Source of the DNA: Cytospora piceicola
Taxonomy: Eukaryota > Ascomycota > Sordariomycetes > Diaporthales > Cytosporaceae
DNA: 64,000 nucleotides
Reading direction: 5' to 3'
Assembly: GCA_023375675.1 (NCBI GenBank)
Contig: JALQBC010000068.1
Location: 1 to 64,000 of the forward strand
Shown here: piece after piece, positions 13,248-25,658 of the stretch
Layout of the letters: each line of letters opens with the position of its first letter
Position numbering within the stretch: position 1 is the first letter of the stretch
Notes under the pieces: generated by a model
Seen by the model: the letters and a program-made list of their open reading frames with translations, nothing else
What the model was told of the DNA's origin: nothing
Database searches by the model: none
Translations under genes and position numbers: made by a program

Positions 13248-13399
13248 AATATATTAAATAATAATAAAAGTTTTTATAAAAATACTTTAATTTATATAAA
13301 TAAGTAAGTTATATAATTAACTTTAAAATATATTTAATATAAAAATTAATATACTTAAATAAATAAAGTATAAAATAATATATTAATATATTAATTAAG

Positions 13400-13692
13400 T
13401 ATATATTATATATAATAATTATAATAACTAATTATAATAATTAATTATAATAATTAGTTATAGTAATTAGTTATAGTTTTTAGTTATAGTTTTTAATTAT
13501 AGTAACTAGTTATAGTAACTAGTTACAGTGACTGGTTACAGTAACTGGTTACAGTTCCTAGTTACAGTTCTGGTTACAGTGACTGGTTACAGTTCCTGGT
13601 TACAGTTCTGGTTACAGTAACTGGTTACAGTTCTGGTTACAGTGACTGGTTACAGTGACTGGTTACAGTTCTGGTTACAGTTCCAGCTAGAG
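13400..13692. repeat. Minisatellite (12-13 bp) with a left-to-right mutation gradient
   Basis: On the right, units read GGTTACAGTGACT, GGTTACAGTAACT, GGTTACAGTTCCT or GGTTACAGTTCT, about twelve copies. Moving left, the same unit becomes AGTTACAGT, then AGTTATAGT, then AATTATAAT, with C-to-T and G-to-A changes accumulating step by step. The array is therefore the physical transition between the RIP block and the normal-GC region to the right. Confidence 0.85.
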
Positions 13693-13945
13693 TGGTACGA
13701 GCTGGTAATTAGGTCGGTTCTCTGGTTCTAAGAGACTGTGTCGTAGTTATAGCCTCTAGTCACTGTGCTACTATAGAGCGTGTAGCTCCTTAGGCTTGTT
13801 ACAAGCTCCACGACCACGAAAGTTTCTCGGTATAGGCGGCGTTTCCACTCTACCTACGTAAACACACTGCGACGCAACATCCTCCCGCCCGGAGATTCGA
13901 GCTCAATAATGCTACCCATGTCACGGGGATCCTTAGGCTTCGCTG

Positions 13946-14145
13946 TTGTCGGCTGCTTTGGACTGGGGCATGCCCGGTGGTGGCGGTGGCGGCGGCGGGG
14001 GCTTGACTAAAGGTTTTGCAGCGGAACTCGGCCGGGCTATCGAGGACGGTAGCTCGCTTGAAAATGCAGTGTTGCAAATGGCTGCCGAGAAGTTTTCTAG
14101 CATGGTTCTAATCCCGAGAGATAGGCTCGACCTTATCAAGGCGAT
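13946..14145 (+). pseudogene. PKS carrier-domain fragment (KR-ACP linker and start of ACP)
   Basis: On the plus strand a glycine-rich linker is followed by AVLQMAAEKFSSMVLIPRDR. That resembles the segment between the ketoreductase and acyl carrier domain of fungal HR-PKS, where a phrase of the type KFSSM.LIP.D..D precedes the carrier motif. The similarity fades near 14,145, before any recognisable DSL phosphopantetheine-serine motif, so the carrier domain is truncated. The fragment lies on the strand opposite to the adjacent HR-PKS relic, so it is either an inverted piece of the same gene or the remains of another PKS. The call rests on one short motif. Confidence 0.45.
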
Positions 14146-14396
14146 TGGCAGGTTGTTAAGGACAACAATTTCGAGGCCAGGGCGACATTCAGGTTATTGT
14201 CTACTGTTCCTTCAACTTGTTGTTAGAAGAGTGCGGAGTTAGCTTGTGGATACAATTCAATGCGTTGGCATCAGACTCACGATAAGGACTTTACCTATGT
14301 CCAGAGTCGGCGAATTCCTATTCTCGGGGATCGATTGTCCTGGTAGACGAGTGAAGGTTATCTGACTTGAGCCCTACAACTGGGTTCGAAGCGTCA

Positions 14397-17300
14397 CTAA
14401 AAAACCGGCCATCCATATACTTTGAATGTCTTCTGATGAGGCATTACACAACAATAGCCCATTATCTGCGACGAGTTCTCTGACGTTGGCGGTATATGCA
14501 TTCGCCTTGGTTTATCTCTGGCTCCCCAGTAAAACCAGATCAAAATCTTGATCAGGATTGCCTGCCCGATAGATTGGCCCTCAGAAGACCACTCCTCGGC
14601 ACTAATTGTCCCATCTTCTACGAAAGACCCACACCAATATGATTGACATCCTTTGAAAGCTGTCGTGAGTCGAAGTACTTCAACTACATGGTTTACTTCC
14701 TTGTCACTTGCCAGTAGAATGAGGACACGGAGCCCAGATGTTCTATGGGCGAGTAGGTCGAGAGCCGCCTCCAGTTTTGCCAAGGCAACTTCAGTCTCCC
14801 CGGCCTAAGGTGGCGTCGCTCAGGTCACGGAATTTTTGACGATTGAAGAAAATAAAGCTTCATTGTCGAGCCCAAGCCTTCCGATGTCGGGTTTCCAAAC
14901 TACCTAGGTACTCGCAGTATGGGATGGCGCCCGTCCCCGGCGGCGGCGCCCCTCTGCTAGATGCCACTCTGGTCAAGGACTTGGCGGTACTGGCCGATGT
15001 TCAGATCGGCGTGGCCATTGTCGTCGCGAAGCTCTCCCGATACGCTACTGGTGCCAAATCCGACCGGCTCGGAGACGGCTTAGGTGTTCAGTTTATTATC
15101 GGTATGTAGGCCTGGCTTGCGGAGAATTACCGAGAGAGGGTTTACGAATGAACATATACTCTATAAGAACTGGAACCTTGGCGAGTAGTTCCCTGACGTT
15201 ATCAGACGTACTGGCGAGGATGCCAGCCTGGAAGATAGCATCGATGGTCACTGGATGAATCAGGTACCTTTACTCTTGTTTCTGGACGTCTTCTCCCCGC
15301 CGCACTTTGGTCTCGGCAACAACTTGCATGTAATCACACTTGTGGTGCAGGTGAACTTGCGATAAAGACTGGAAATGGTCTGTCAACACCAAGTCACCCT
15401 CTTCGGACCTGTTATACCAGGTGCGTGTCGCGCTGGGCTCCATGTCTTCCGGTTTAATAGTTGGAAGCGCCGGCGTCATGTTAGAGTCTGAAGGAGAAAT
15501 TGGCTGGATGAGTCCATTAGCATAGGGAATGGCCTCTCCTCTAGCGAAGGAGCTGATGATAAATTGATACCACCCCACTGTTCTACCCCTAGGGAGTTGG
15601 CATGACTGCAGCGTTGTGAACATTTCGACCCCAACGTCGACTGGCTCCTTCGGTAGAAGCACGAGGGCTTTCGTGATGCTGGTATCCCAGGACCTGAAGG
15701 CATCACAAGCGTCCCGCTTCGCTTCCGGTTCCGCACCTGTCACTTGGCTCAACGCCTCGATTGCCATGGCCATCGGCCGGACACACAACTGTTGTGTCCA
15801 GCTCATGTCCCTCGGGACAAGTGATTTCCCTTATTTTCAAGACGGTTCTCTATGTTGTCAAGATTCCATTACCGCCGTGTACCTCGGAGCCAAGTAGGTC
15901 ATGGCGAGGGTTCTCATGTTTCTCTATTCGACACGGATGCGTGGTTCGCTGAACAGTATCTGCTGGAGATCGTAGCCCTAACATAGTTAGGCAGATCCAG
16001 TAACATCGCTCCTTGTTTCCGCTCAGATTTTCCTTTTATAGGCCACGACTCGACAACGTTCACGTCATCGAAAGACATAGTGTGGCCGTGCAAGTAAAGG
16101 TTGCCAACCAGCTTGGAGGAGAGTATGGACTGAGTTATTCAATCTCGAAATAGCGGCACCATAGTGTACGAATTCGTCGCTGATGTTGATTTTGGTCCTT
16201 TTCTGCTTGGCTGGCAGTTCCAAGGTCCAATGGGGCCCAAACTCGACCAAATGGTGCGGATCAGTCTGAATTAGGATCTCAATGGCATCAGACAACATGA
16301 CTGGAGACTCACCTGCCCCGCCCAAGGTTCGCTCGCCAGTATGACGGGCCAACCACGCGAACCACCTATTCGCCCGAGACTGACGAAATCTATTGTACTT
16401 TAGATGCGGGAGGGAAAGGACCATTTGTTTCCGCGAAGTCAAGATGCCATCCTGCTGAGTTCATATGGCCGTCGTATTTCTTGTCCGATGGCGGACATCT
16501 CGGGAGAGTGATAGGCTTTGTCATTTGTCTTCAGCAGCCTGGTGAAAACACCTTGATTTTCGAGATGGTCCTTCAGCAAGTCGATGCTGTCGACCACTCC
16601 GCTAATTGTGACACTTTTCATGGGAATATACGCATGCGACACCAACCTCATCCTCAAGACCAAGTTCGCGTATCGTTTCCCCGGCATCTGCGCTCCCGAT
16701 ACCAGCCGCCATCATGGCGCCAATCTGAGCTTTTCGGCTTCTTGTCACTGTGTAGTCACGATAGTAAGCCACTGTGATGGCCTGCTCAGCTGCGATAAGG
16801 CCCGTAGCATAGGCCGCGGCGGTTTCGCCCGAAGAATGGCCCACGACGCTCTCGGGCGTAATGCCAAACGTGGCAAGACGGCGTACGATAGCGACCTGGA
16901 CTGCGGTACAAACAGGCTGACTACGGGAAGCATCGTTGATCATACTCGTCTCGTATGGCTCCAGAATCGTAGCCAACAATGTCCAGCTTGGTGGGTGGAG
17001 TAGCAGCTACAGCGTCCAGTCCGGCCTTTGAATGGTGTAACGGAAGCTAGGGAACTCGGTCAACAGTTCGCGGCGCATCTCGGGCCATTATGCGCCCTGG
17101 CCCGTGAAGACAAAGGCAATCGGAAGCTTGGAGTATGTTTTGTGACCAAACGAGTTTGAAAACCTGGGAATTCTCCACTATAACGTCTTCCTTCAGCGAC
17201 CCGGGTTTTGCCAGCAAAAAGCCTCAAAGAGGGAGGTGGGATCGCCGGATGCCAAGTGTGTATGTGAGATCTACGACGTTGACGCTGTCGAGGTCAAGAA

Positions 17301-19149
17301 ATGACAAGTCTGCTACTCTGTGATTCAGGGCTGAATCGTTGCTCGCTGAGCAAAGCAACAATATTGTCGTTCTTGACAAGACGATGTCCTTCTCAGTCAC
17401 TGCAAAGATCTTTGTATAGGAATGAGGAACATGGGCCTCGGCCGCTTCCAGTATTGTATGAACGTTGGCTCCGCCGTAGCCAAACGAGTTGACTCCGAAG
17501 CTTTCCGTCTAATCTGTGTGCGTGATCAAGCCGAGGCCAAGATGTTCTTTCGGAGACAATACATATGCTCCAGTTGTTCGAGCTTCAACTTCGGATTGAG
17601 GTTTGTGACACCTGAATTTGGCGGGACATCTTTCTTTGTCAAGGCGAGGATAACTTTAATGATGCTTGATATTCCACTCGCAGCCTCGCTGTGACCCAAA
17701 TTGGTCTTCAAGGATCTAATCAGTAATTAGAGGGGCCCGCCTGCCCTCTGGAAGACCCCGGACATCTGGATATTGCCTCGACTTCGATAGGGTCCCCTAC
17801 CGCTATACCAGTCCCATTAATACTCGACATAATCGGTATCTTCATACCTAAGACCTGCTTGAGCATATGCTTTCCTGATCACAGCCTCCTGTCCATCTGC
17901 ACTGGGAAGAGTAATGCCATTCGTCTTACCAAGACTACCTTTAGAGTCAGCATCGTTGCAAACATTGAATACATTGCATAAACAGTATCCGCAGCCATTT
18001 GGGAGTGTGGCAGGGGCGCGTGAGAGCCTGGAAGATTTAATATACCTGTTGACAACTGTGCCGCGAACAACAGCCCGAATTGGGTCCCTTTCACTGATTG
18101 TATCACTTAGTCGCTTGACAAGTAGAGCTCATATGCCATCACCTCTTCCATAGCCATCCGCTGATAAGTCGAAGGTATGGCAGGTCGACGTCATTGACAA
18201 GACTCCAGCCTTTATAGTCGCGAGTTGCTGCTCCGGTGACTGGATGAGATCAGTCCCGGCTACGATAGCAGAGTCACACTCCCTTTACTAGAGGGCGGTA
18301 CAAGCCGCATGTAGACAGCATAGGGAAGAGGAACACATTGTGTTTGCAAAACTGTGCAAACCAGGGTAGTTATTCTTGTGTGCAGAGAAATGGAGTTCGT
18401 CGCCATGACAACGAACCTCGGGCGTTTCAGGTTGAATGTATAGCTAATCCGATTAGCTAAAATGGTAGTGCCTAGACCGGTCACTGAGTGGCGACATCGA
18501 TGAGTGTACTCAGCCTCCTTGAGTTGCATCGTATTGAAGTCCGTTACGAAGTTCCCCACGCAACAGCCGACGTTCGATCCTGATAGGGTTTCAAGGCGGC
18601 AAGCCGGCCTTTTCGAAGCATTCGAAGACTACCTTTAGTAACTTGCGCTGCTGTGGGTCCATGGACATAGGTAGCTTCAAGGTTGTTAGCACCAAAGGAG
18701 GAGTTCTCAAAGGGCCTGATATCGTTATCAATGAGGTATCCTCCTGTTTCGTTTTGGCTGTCTGGCCGGTCGATGTTTAAGTGATAAACTCCGTCGATGC
18801 TGAATCTCGATTTGGGAAAATTTCCTCGGGCTGATTCTCCAGCTTTCAACATGTCCTAAAGCTTGGATCCAGAGGATCCTCTGCCAGGCAGGCGACACCC
18901 TGTGAGAGAGTCATTTTGGCCGCAACGGATTTATGGTAATTAGCTTCAAATGACACAACGAAACCATCCCAACAAATGCAATCGGCTCGAAACCCTCATT
19001 CTCAGCCGTGCCAAGACCATAAGGTGTCTTGCCATTAATTGAGTAACCGTTGAGTGGGTGGCCGTTCCCGTGACTGTTGCTATTGTCCACAACTGACCCA
19101 GATATCGTGGTCTGAGAGTTAATATAGGATAACATCTTGAGCGTGTCAC
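14397..19149 (-). pseudogene. Highly reducing polyketide synthase relic (KS-AT-DH-MT-like)
   Basis: Read from 19,135 downward. The ketosynthase (KS) starts with EPIAFVGM (~18,975) and continues through NNLEAT (~18,680), GNFVTDFNTMQLK (~18,550) and KTNLGHSEAASG (~17,700). The acyltransferase (AT) has GHSSGE (~16,830), an AYHSPEM segment (~16,510) and HHLVEFGPH (~16,240). The dehydratase (DH) keeps RHDLLGSEV (~15,900), MAIEA (~15,760) and HPVTIDA (~15,245). A last segment (14,783-14,397, LDLLAHRTSGLRVL) resembles the methyltransferase-like region. ER, KR and ACP are missing on this strand. Broken state: pieces lie in different frames, the KS HGTGT segment near 17,820 carries a stop and an extra base, and the KS nucleophile region reads MATNSISL where DTACSSSL is expected, so the catalytic Cys is Asn. 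An intact enzyme would build a reduced polyketide chain. Not functional. Confidence 0.85.
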
Positions 19150-20594
19150 AAAATACTTGACTAATTATGGGGTGTAGCAGCGTCTAAGGTCTCTATTGGT
19201 GGAATGTTCAGAAGTCTTGATGAAGAGCGAGAGCAGCGATTTTCTCAGATGTAAACTTGTATATACACCTGTTTGTATGCCATTAATACTTTGATCGTGT
19301 CTATCATAGCAACATATGATACAAGTACGCAAATGATGCGTCCAAAAGTGTCGCATATCCATCCTTCGATTGACTAGAGATCGGCGATATGAAAAACACT
19401 AATTACTACCCTCAGTCACATACAATCGTATCATCCATAAAGGCATGATAAATGAGAGAGGAGAGTGCCGGTAAATTTATTTGGAGAGACAAGCGTCCTT
19501 GTATCTAGTCCTTTCAGAAGGACCCAGAGGAGGTATCGAAACCAAGGGGAAATTCGGAGCAAACTTCAAGCGCAGCTAGACTGGATAACAATCTTCTTAT
19601 GGGTTTGTGCATCCCGGAATGAGTGAGAAGGGCGCTGGGGTGGAACCAGTGATGTGATGCGTTATCACAGCAATCAAGGTGGACGAGTGGCCGGTCCCAG
19701 GTTTTGAAATAAAATAAAACACTTAATAAGAGCTCAATGCTGTGGTCACGACAAGTATTAGAAACATGCGGGCAGCATTGCTTCAGGTATGTCCTCGCCG
19801 AAGCGTGGGGTGTATATTTGCTCTGCTATTCTATATTTGCCTGGATAGGCTCGTTATAAGATATGTATCACTTCTTGTGTCCTGCATGCAGTCAGAGTTG
19901 CTTCAGCCTACATAACACCTCAGATAACGCTATCCCAGCCGTTTACGGCCTTGATACTTTACTGGTCAGGCAAAGTCTTATCGGTATAATATTACCTAAG
20001 TCTTGCATGAGCTTCTCGGACTTCGAGTAGGCCCGATGCCCTGGAGATAAATGTATGCGACGTGATATTGGCTACCGGGCTTGTCTTCGTGTCCAAACAT
20101 GGTGCCCGGCGAGATTAAGAAATATTCATGCCCGTAACGATGTGGTCTATGGATTCATAGATCCCTTGACTAGAAAGGATTAAGCTGGTCCGGCCAAGAT
20201 CGGTGTCACCCGTAGACCTGAAACGCAGTTGTGTCTCCTAGCTACAGTCATAAAGGAACTGAAAGATGTTTGGAAATCGAATGGACTTCACATAAAATTT
20301 GGTACTATGCTTGTATCGTCATTACATTATCAGGAGAAGGACCTGGGGAGCTATAAGGACTCCCATCCTTATCCGGCGGGCTGTCGCGAATTGTAGAGGT
20401 GATGATATGTCATTCATTACCAAGAAACTTGCGTAAAGCCGAGGTTCATTTTTACGTAGCGCTTTAGGCAATAATCACAGGCAAATCCAATTGCAAGCAG
20501 CAGAGGTAGCAGACATCTAGATGCAACAGTCAGGTCGTTCTAATTACAAGTGATAAACAAGTTAGATACTAGATCATTGTTGCTGGTGGTCTAT
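19150..20594. other. Intergenic, no gene recognised
   Basis: Normal base composition between the start of the HR-PKS relic and the cupin relic. Both genes point leftward, so this stretch would hold the HR-PKS promoter. I see no credible coding frame, RNA gene or repeat. Confidence 0.5.
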
Positions 20595-21069
20595 CTAGCA
20601 AAAGGTATGGTCAACGAGGACTAATGTGGGTTTGACAAGATTCCATTGGATATACCGATGGAATGAGTTTCCGGAACTCGTGGCTGTTGGGAAATCGTCA
20701 GGGTGGGTTTCACTCTCGGTTGGCACCTTCACCCTCCTTATACTCAGCATATTCTTCAAAAGGTGACCCATGTCGAAGTCCAATTCCTTAACATTGACAA
20801 TAATGGGCTTAACATCCAACATAACGAACAGCATACGTGCTGGCTCGTCGTTTGACGTGTTACGCCACTGATGATACGCACTACGGTTGATGGAGACATC
20901 GGCAGGACGGAGGATCCGCGTCTCTACCCTAGGGTACGCTACCCAGGATGAGCGCAACCTCTCCCTCGCACACAGTCCCGATTTCAAGGTTCCAGTGCAC
21001 GATGCATGTTAGAGGCGCAGCCAGGAGTGACGATCATGCGAACGACACACCCGTTGAGTTCATGGAGAG
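20595..21069 (-). pseudogene. Cupin-domain protein relic
   Basis: On the minus strand GCVVRMIVTPGCASNMH (~21,045) is followed in a second frame by EIGTVCEGEVALILG (~20,965) and in a third by TRILRPADVSINRSAYHQW (~20,880) and PARMLFVMLDV (~20,830). This is the order of a small fungal cupin: entry strand, G(x)5HxH-like turn, EGEV strand, then the LRPGD and HQW strands. Such cupins are common accessory genes in polyketide clusters; their reactions vary. At least two frameshifts and a TAG separate the pieces. It lies 1.4 kb upstream of the HR-PKS relic on the same strand, consistent with one cluster. The N-terminal start cannot be fixed. Confidence 0.65.
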
Positions 21070-22456
21070 ACGACTGCCCCAAGAGGACATGTCACTAATG
21101 TGAATATACAGACTTTCTCGCATTGAAGGTCGAAGTTCCTAGTTGGTGATCCACCTGTTTCTTGATGAACTCGAAATGCACATCGTAATTTCAATCGGGT
21201 TGCAGTTGCTGCTGCAGTACAAGATACTCTGGGCACAGATGCCGTCGAGCATGGATGCGCCATGGTCGCCATGGTCCGCTTGTAGTCTTCATTCTATCTT
21301 GTCGCTTCAAAGAAGGAGGGGAGGGGGGCACAGTTCACTTCTACAAACACAGCCTCGCCTGTGCTATATGCTCCGAAATGTATCGGAGAGGAGTCCGAAG
21401 GCCTGGGGCCGGAAAGCCGGTACAGAGGCCGGGAGTTGACATGCTGAAAATCATAAATGCAAACCGCAGAAAACTGTGGCCAAATTTGACGGTTTTAATG
21501 TCCAGGAGATTCAACAGGCTGGTGTTTGGAGAGCTAATAACTGAGCTACTTTGGGAAAGGATATAAATATGAGATGTATAAGTCGGACTTATCAGGAGCA
21601 GAGATCCAATAAGTCGGCGAGGCTTGCATTCCAGGGAACGAAACATTGACTCCTGAGACTTCCCTACTCTCCACATGTTATACCTGTTATACCTTCCGTC
21701 CAACAGGTAATGATTTGTGGAGAAGAGTGTGAGGCTCATCCTTCTTAGATCCACTAGCAATAAGACGCTATGAGTCGGCAGTACTGAAGACCTCTCCAGA
21801 TTTCTTTCAAGTGCAGACCTCGCGGACATAATTAATACGCATGAGGGTGGGTCGGAGGTACCCGAGTACGTAGAGGCAGAATCTCCTATTACCGCACATA
21901 TCGTGGTATACTGAGAACGACGCGGAAGCGTCGAGGGACAAAGGGATATAGTATACATAATTTGAATACATAGCGAAGTAAAGAATACCGAAAGAACCGT
22001 CCAAGAGTACACGGCCTAGCTCAACTATCAATTATGCAGATACCGCTGACAGGGGTGCATGTAGTGGAGCACGCTTTCCCAACCAGTAGATTACCTCTCA
22101 AACTTATTCTGCATGCTTGATCTTTTGAAAGCCATGGCCTCGAAAGTCCATGTTTCGGTTGTACAGCATTTACTACCATAACAGAATCTGCACCTATAGG
22201 TAGGAGGCAAATCATTTGCCATGGATCAGGGATTTGGTAACAGTGAGAGTTTCCTTTTGTTCTCACATCAGCAGTTATTCTTATGGAAACGCATAGAACT
22301 TGTATGATTCTTATTGGAGCGCTTCTTCTCACTGATGTTACAAGCATCGGAACCGACGGATTTGATCCGGAAGAGGGGGGAAAGGGCCCGTGAGTTAGAG
22401 GGCCAGGAAGAGAAACGTACTATACCTACGGTCAGTCCATGCACTCGCCCTCGTTC
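21070..22456. other. Unassigned region with coding-like scraps
   Basis: Base composition is gene-like and several frames stay open for 200-670 bases (for example 21,341-22,012 minus and 21,255-21,566 plus), but none carries a motif I recognise and they contradict one another. It may be a further decayed cluster gene. No function is proposed. Confidence 0.3.
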
Positions 22457-22464
22457 AGTCGGCC

Positions 22465-25400
22465 CAGCGTGGGCGACAATCTAAACAACTCAAATCTAGG
22501 CATGAGAATTAGATTATTTGCCTAATCAGGGACTTAGATTTACCTCCGGCGGCTGTGATTTAATTTAGATTACCTAATTTACTCTACTTTTAAGGCTATT
22601 ACTAAACTACCCCTAAGATCCTCTTTTAACACTTTAATAACTGTATTATATTAAGTATTTCCGGGCTTATCTAATACCTTTAGCTGCTAATAATTAGCTT
22701 AGCTATACTAAAAATTCGCTTATACTTTATTAAGGCTAATAAAAGCGATAATATATCGATAGCTAAGCGTAATAAACGAAGGAAGCGTTTAGAATTAGTC
22801 TTTTACTATAGTATAAGATTAAGGGCTAATACGGCTACTTCCGCTATATAGATTCCGATCTCGTCGACGTCCTTTATAAGGCTGTTAGCTTTATATAGCT
22901 AGTTAGCGTTTATAAGGCTAACGTAATAGTTTAAACCTTTATCCGGTAACGTTATAGGTAAATCGTAGTTTATATACTTTTTATATATATTTCGGAGGCT
23001 TATAATAGCTTTAGCTACTTTATTTTTATTATATTTCCTGTTTAGCTAGTTCTTTTTAAAGGAAGGGTAAAGTAACTAAGTAAACTAATACGTAAGATTT
23101 TTATTTATTAATAAGGCGTATTTCTTTAGTTTCTGTATAGCTAAGCCGAGGGACCTGCGAATATAGGTAACGTTAAATATTTTAAAGGTAAAATTTAATA
23201 GGGAAACGTCGTCGTCGTTTATTTTTAGTTAAGGGAATATAGGCTTTATAAAAGGAAACTAGCTAAAGGCGACTTCGATTGTTTTTACTATATTTTTAAC
23301 TATAGTAGATAAAATAATCGTACGGCTACGGTAAGAGGAAGGAAGAGGTCGATAAAGCTTAAGTAACTAAGAAAGGTGCTGTTTTATAATAGTATCGTCG
23401 TTTAGTTCCCGGCTACCGTTAAAAAAGGTACTATCGAAGTTTTCGTAATAGTAACGTTATTTCTCTTTAAAGTCCTCGATTAGGTTAACTAAAAAAGATA
23501 ATACTTTAAAGAAACGAAGCTATCTGCCTTTAAAATACTTAGTTAACTACTTAAATAGCTAAAGCAGTCCCTTTAACTTAAAAAGAAACATTTAATCTTC
23601 GGGAGAAAAAACGTTTTTAAAGGGAACTTACTTTAAGACTTTATTTTAATAAGCTATTTACTAATAAAACAGATTTAATACCGGGCGTAGCTTAAAAGCT
23701 TTTTCGATTATATAGAAGGTCGAATTCTACCGGGTTTTATTATTTAATAGTAGTTAAAAGCCGACGATATCGTCGAAGAGCTAGCTAGTTATAAAGTCCT
23801 TTAACTACTATAAGATATTCCGGAAAGTATCTCGCTTAGCCGGCGACCGTTTAACTTAGAAGACTAAGTTATAAAGTTTTTTATAAAGGCCTTACCGGCG
23901 CTATTTAACTAAAGTTTCCTCTTTTTAACTAAGGTCTTTTAAAATAATCGTATAGTTTAAAGGTAAGTTAGATTCGTTACCTTTAAAGAAGGCCCGGTAT
24001 ATAAAGTTAAGGATATAATTAAAATACCGGAGACGATAAATATTATAGGCGTAAAGCGGGTTTTTAGTACTTAGTAAAGTAAAAAGATATTTTATATAAG
24101 TATCGTTTATTTTAGTGTTATCCTTTATTAAAAACTCGACCTTAGCTTTAAGGCTAAAGCTAGTAATAGCCTTGTTAAGGTATACGGCTTAATTTTTATT
24201 AAAGTAGCTACTATATAGCCGAGGTAAGTAGAGAAGGATAGTTATAGGTATAAAGGACTTATTAAGAAAATAGGCTATAATAGCTATAATAAGGTAATAG
24301 TTTAGTAAGGTTTAAAAGTTAAAAGAAAGGTATACTCGAAATTTAGCCTTTTATAGCTATATAATTATTATCGCTTTTAACCTTACGTATATAGCTATTA
24401 CCTATTTCTGTATAGTATTTTTCGATTTAAGGAAGTGCTTATTAATAAAAGCTTTATCGAAAAGTAAAAAGAGGTTACAGAAGTAAAGGTGTTTTACTAT
24501 ACGGAAAAATATATTAGTATTAACTAGCTATTATATAAAAAGATTTTTAAACCGTTTAATAATAACGATAAAGGTAAGTTATTTTTTTATAGGACTATTC
24601 TGCTATAGGTTAAAGACAGACCTCTGTCGTTTATATATAAGTTCGGAACTAGCTTTTTTATTTAGATTTCGAAGGCCGTAGCTATAAAGGTGTTTAGCCG
24701 TTAACGAGGTCGCGTTTTCGCTGTCGAAAAGGGCTAAAGATTTAAAGGTATTATAAAGGCTATAGGCGAACTTCCGGCTAAGCTAGAAGCTATTAAAGGT
24801 AACCTCGATAAAGAAGTAGCTATAGGCGCCGATTTACAAGACTTTTTTTTTTTTTTTTTTATCTATTCCTTTAGTATATAGTGCTTTTAGTTTTAAAGGG
24901 TAATTCGAGGTAAATCGGCTAGTTTAGTCGTAAAGATATCGTGTAAATCGAAGGAAATAACCTGTTACGCGATTAATAATAGTTTAGTAGTAAAGGTAAC
25001 GTTTTATAGCTAGTTAAATAGGCTAGTAATGCTATTATTAATAGCGGCTGTATTAGATAGTTTCTTTATCGTAAAGGCTTTAAAATAAGTAATAAATCGA
25101 GTAGAAAAACGTTATTTTAGTATAGTTATAAGGGTATATATAAGTAAGAGAAATAGAAGAAAAGTGGTAATAGTACTGTAATATTAAGGTTAGATAAGGT
25201 AAGGTTAAGGGTAGGTCTAATTAGGCTAATTAGAAACCGTTATTTCTGTTTACGTAAGGTACGTTACTATTAATAGTAACTAACAGATCTTTTAAACGGC
25301 TATTACGGCTAAAATAAACACTTAGATAGGTATATAAATAGGTATATATAGGTATATATATAAGGCTTAAAAAATATATAAAAATTTGCTAAATATCTAA

Positions 25401-25505
25401 ATCTAATAGCTTTACAGATTTAGCTAATTCCGGGCTAGATTTAAGTTGTTTATAAGGCTAGATGTGGCGATTTGGATTGCCAGATTTGGATTATCGCCCA
25501 CGCTG
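22465..25505. mobile_element. RIP-degraded hAT-type DNA transposon (3.04 kb)
   Basis: Both ends carry the inverted repeat CAGCGTGGGCGAYAATCYAA (left end at 22,465; complement ends at 25,505). The two copies differ only at the two Y positions. The element is flanked by a perfect 8-bp target duplication, AGTCGGCC, at 22,457-22,464 and 25,506-25,513. CAG-type ends and 8-bp duplications define the hAT superfamily. Subterminal repeats of AATCTA/AAATCTAG type occur at both ends, as in hAT elements. The interior is AT-rich, poor in CA/TG and full of TAA and TAG, so the transposase is destroyed by RIP. The flanking DNA just outside has normal composition. Confidence 0.88.
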
Positions 25506-25658
25506 AGTCGGCCTTCTATGGAGATAAGAAGGATCACTTGCTTGGTTGAAAAATGTACTATTACTTCACACTGCACGTCGCCTTGCGTTTAATCGACTGA
25601 AAAGCAAGCACCGAATACCAGTTCTCCCATGCGAATTATTTGATTAATTTACTATATA

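Noticed and set aside
21341..22012. Minus-strand 223-codon open frame
   Set aside because: No domain or motif recognised, and other frames in the same DNA look equally protein-like. Treated as unassigned.
22457..22464. Three-base TTC duplication as target site of the element at 22.4-25.5 kb
   Set aside because: The TTC match is explained by chance. Placing the ends at CAGCG gives a perfect 8-bp duplication, a far better fit.
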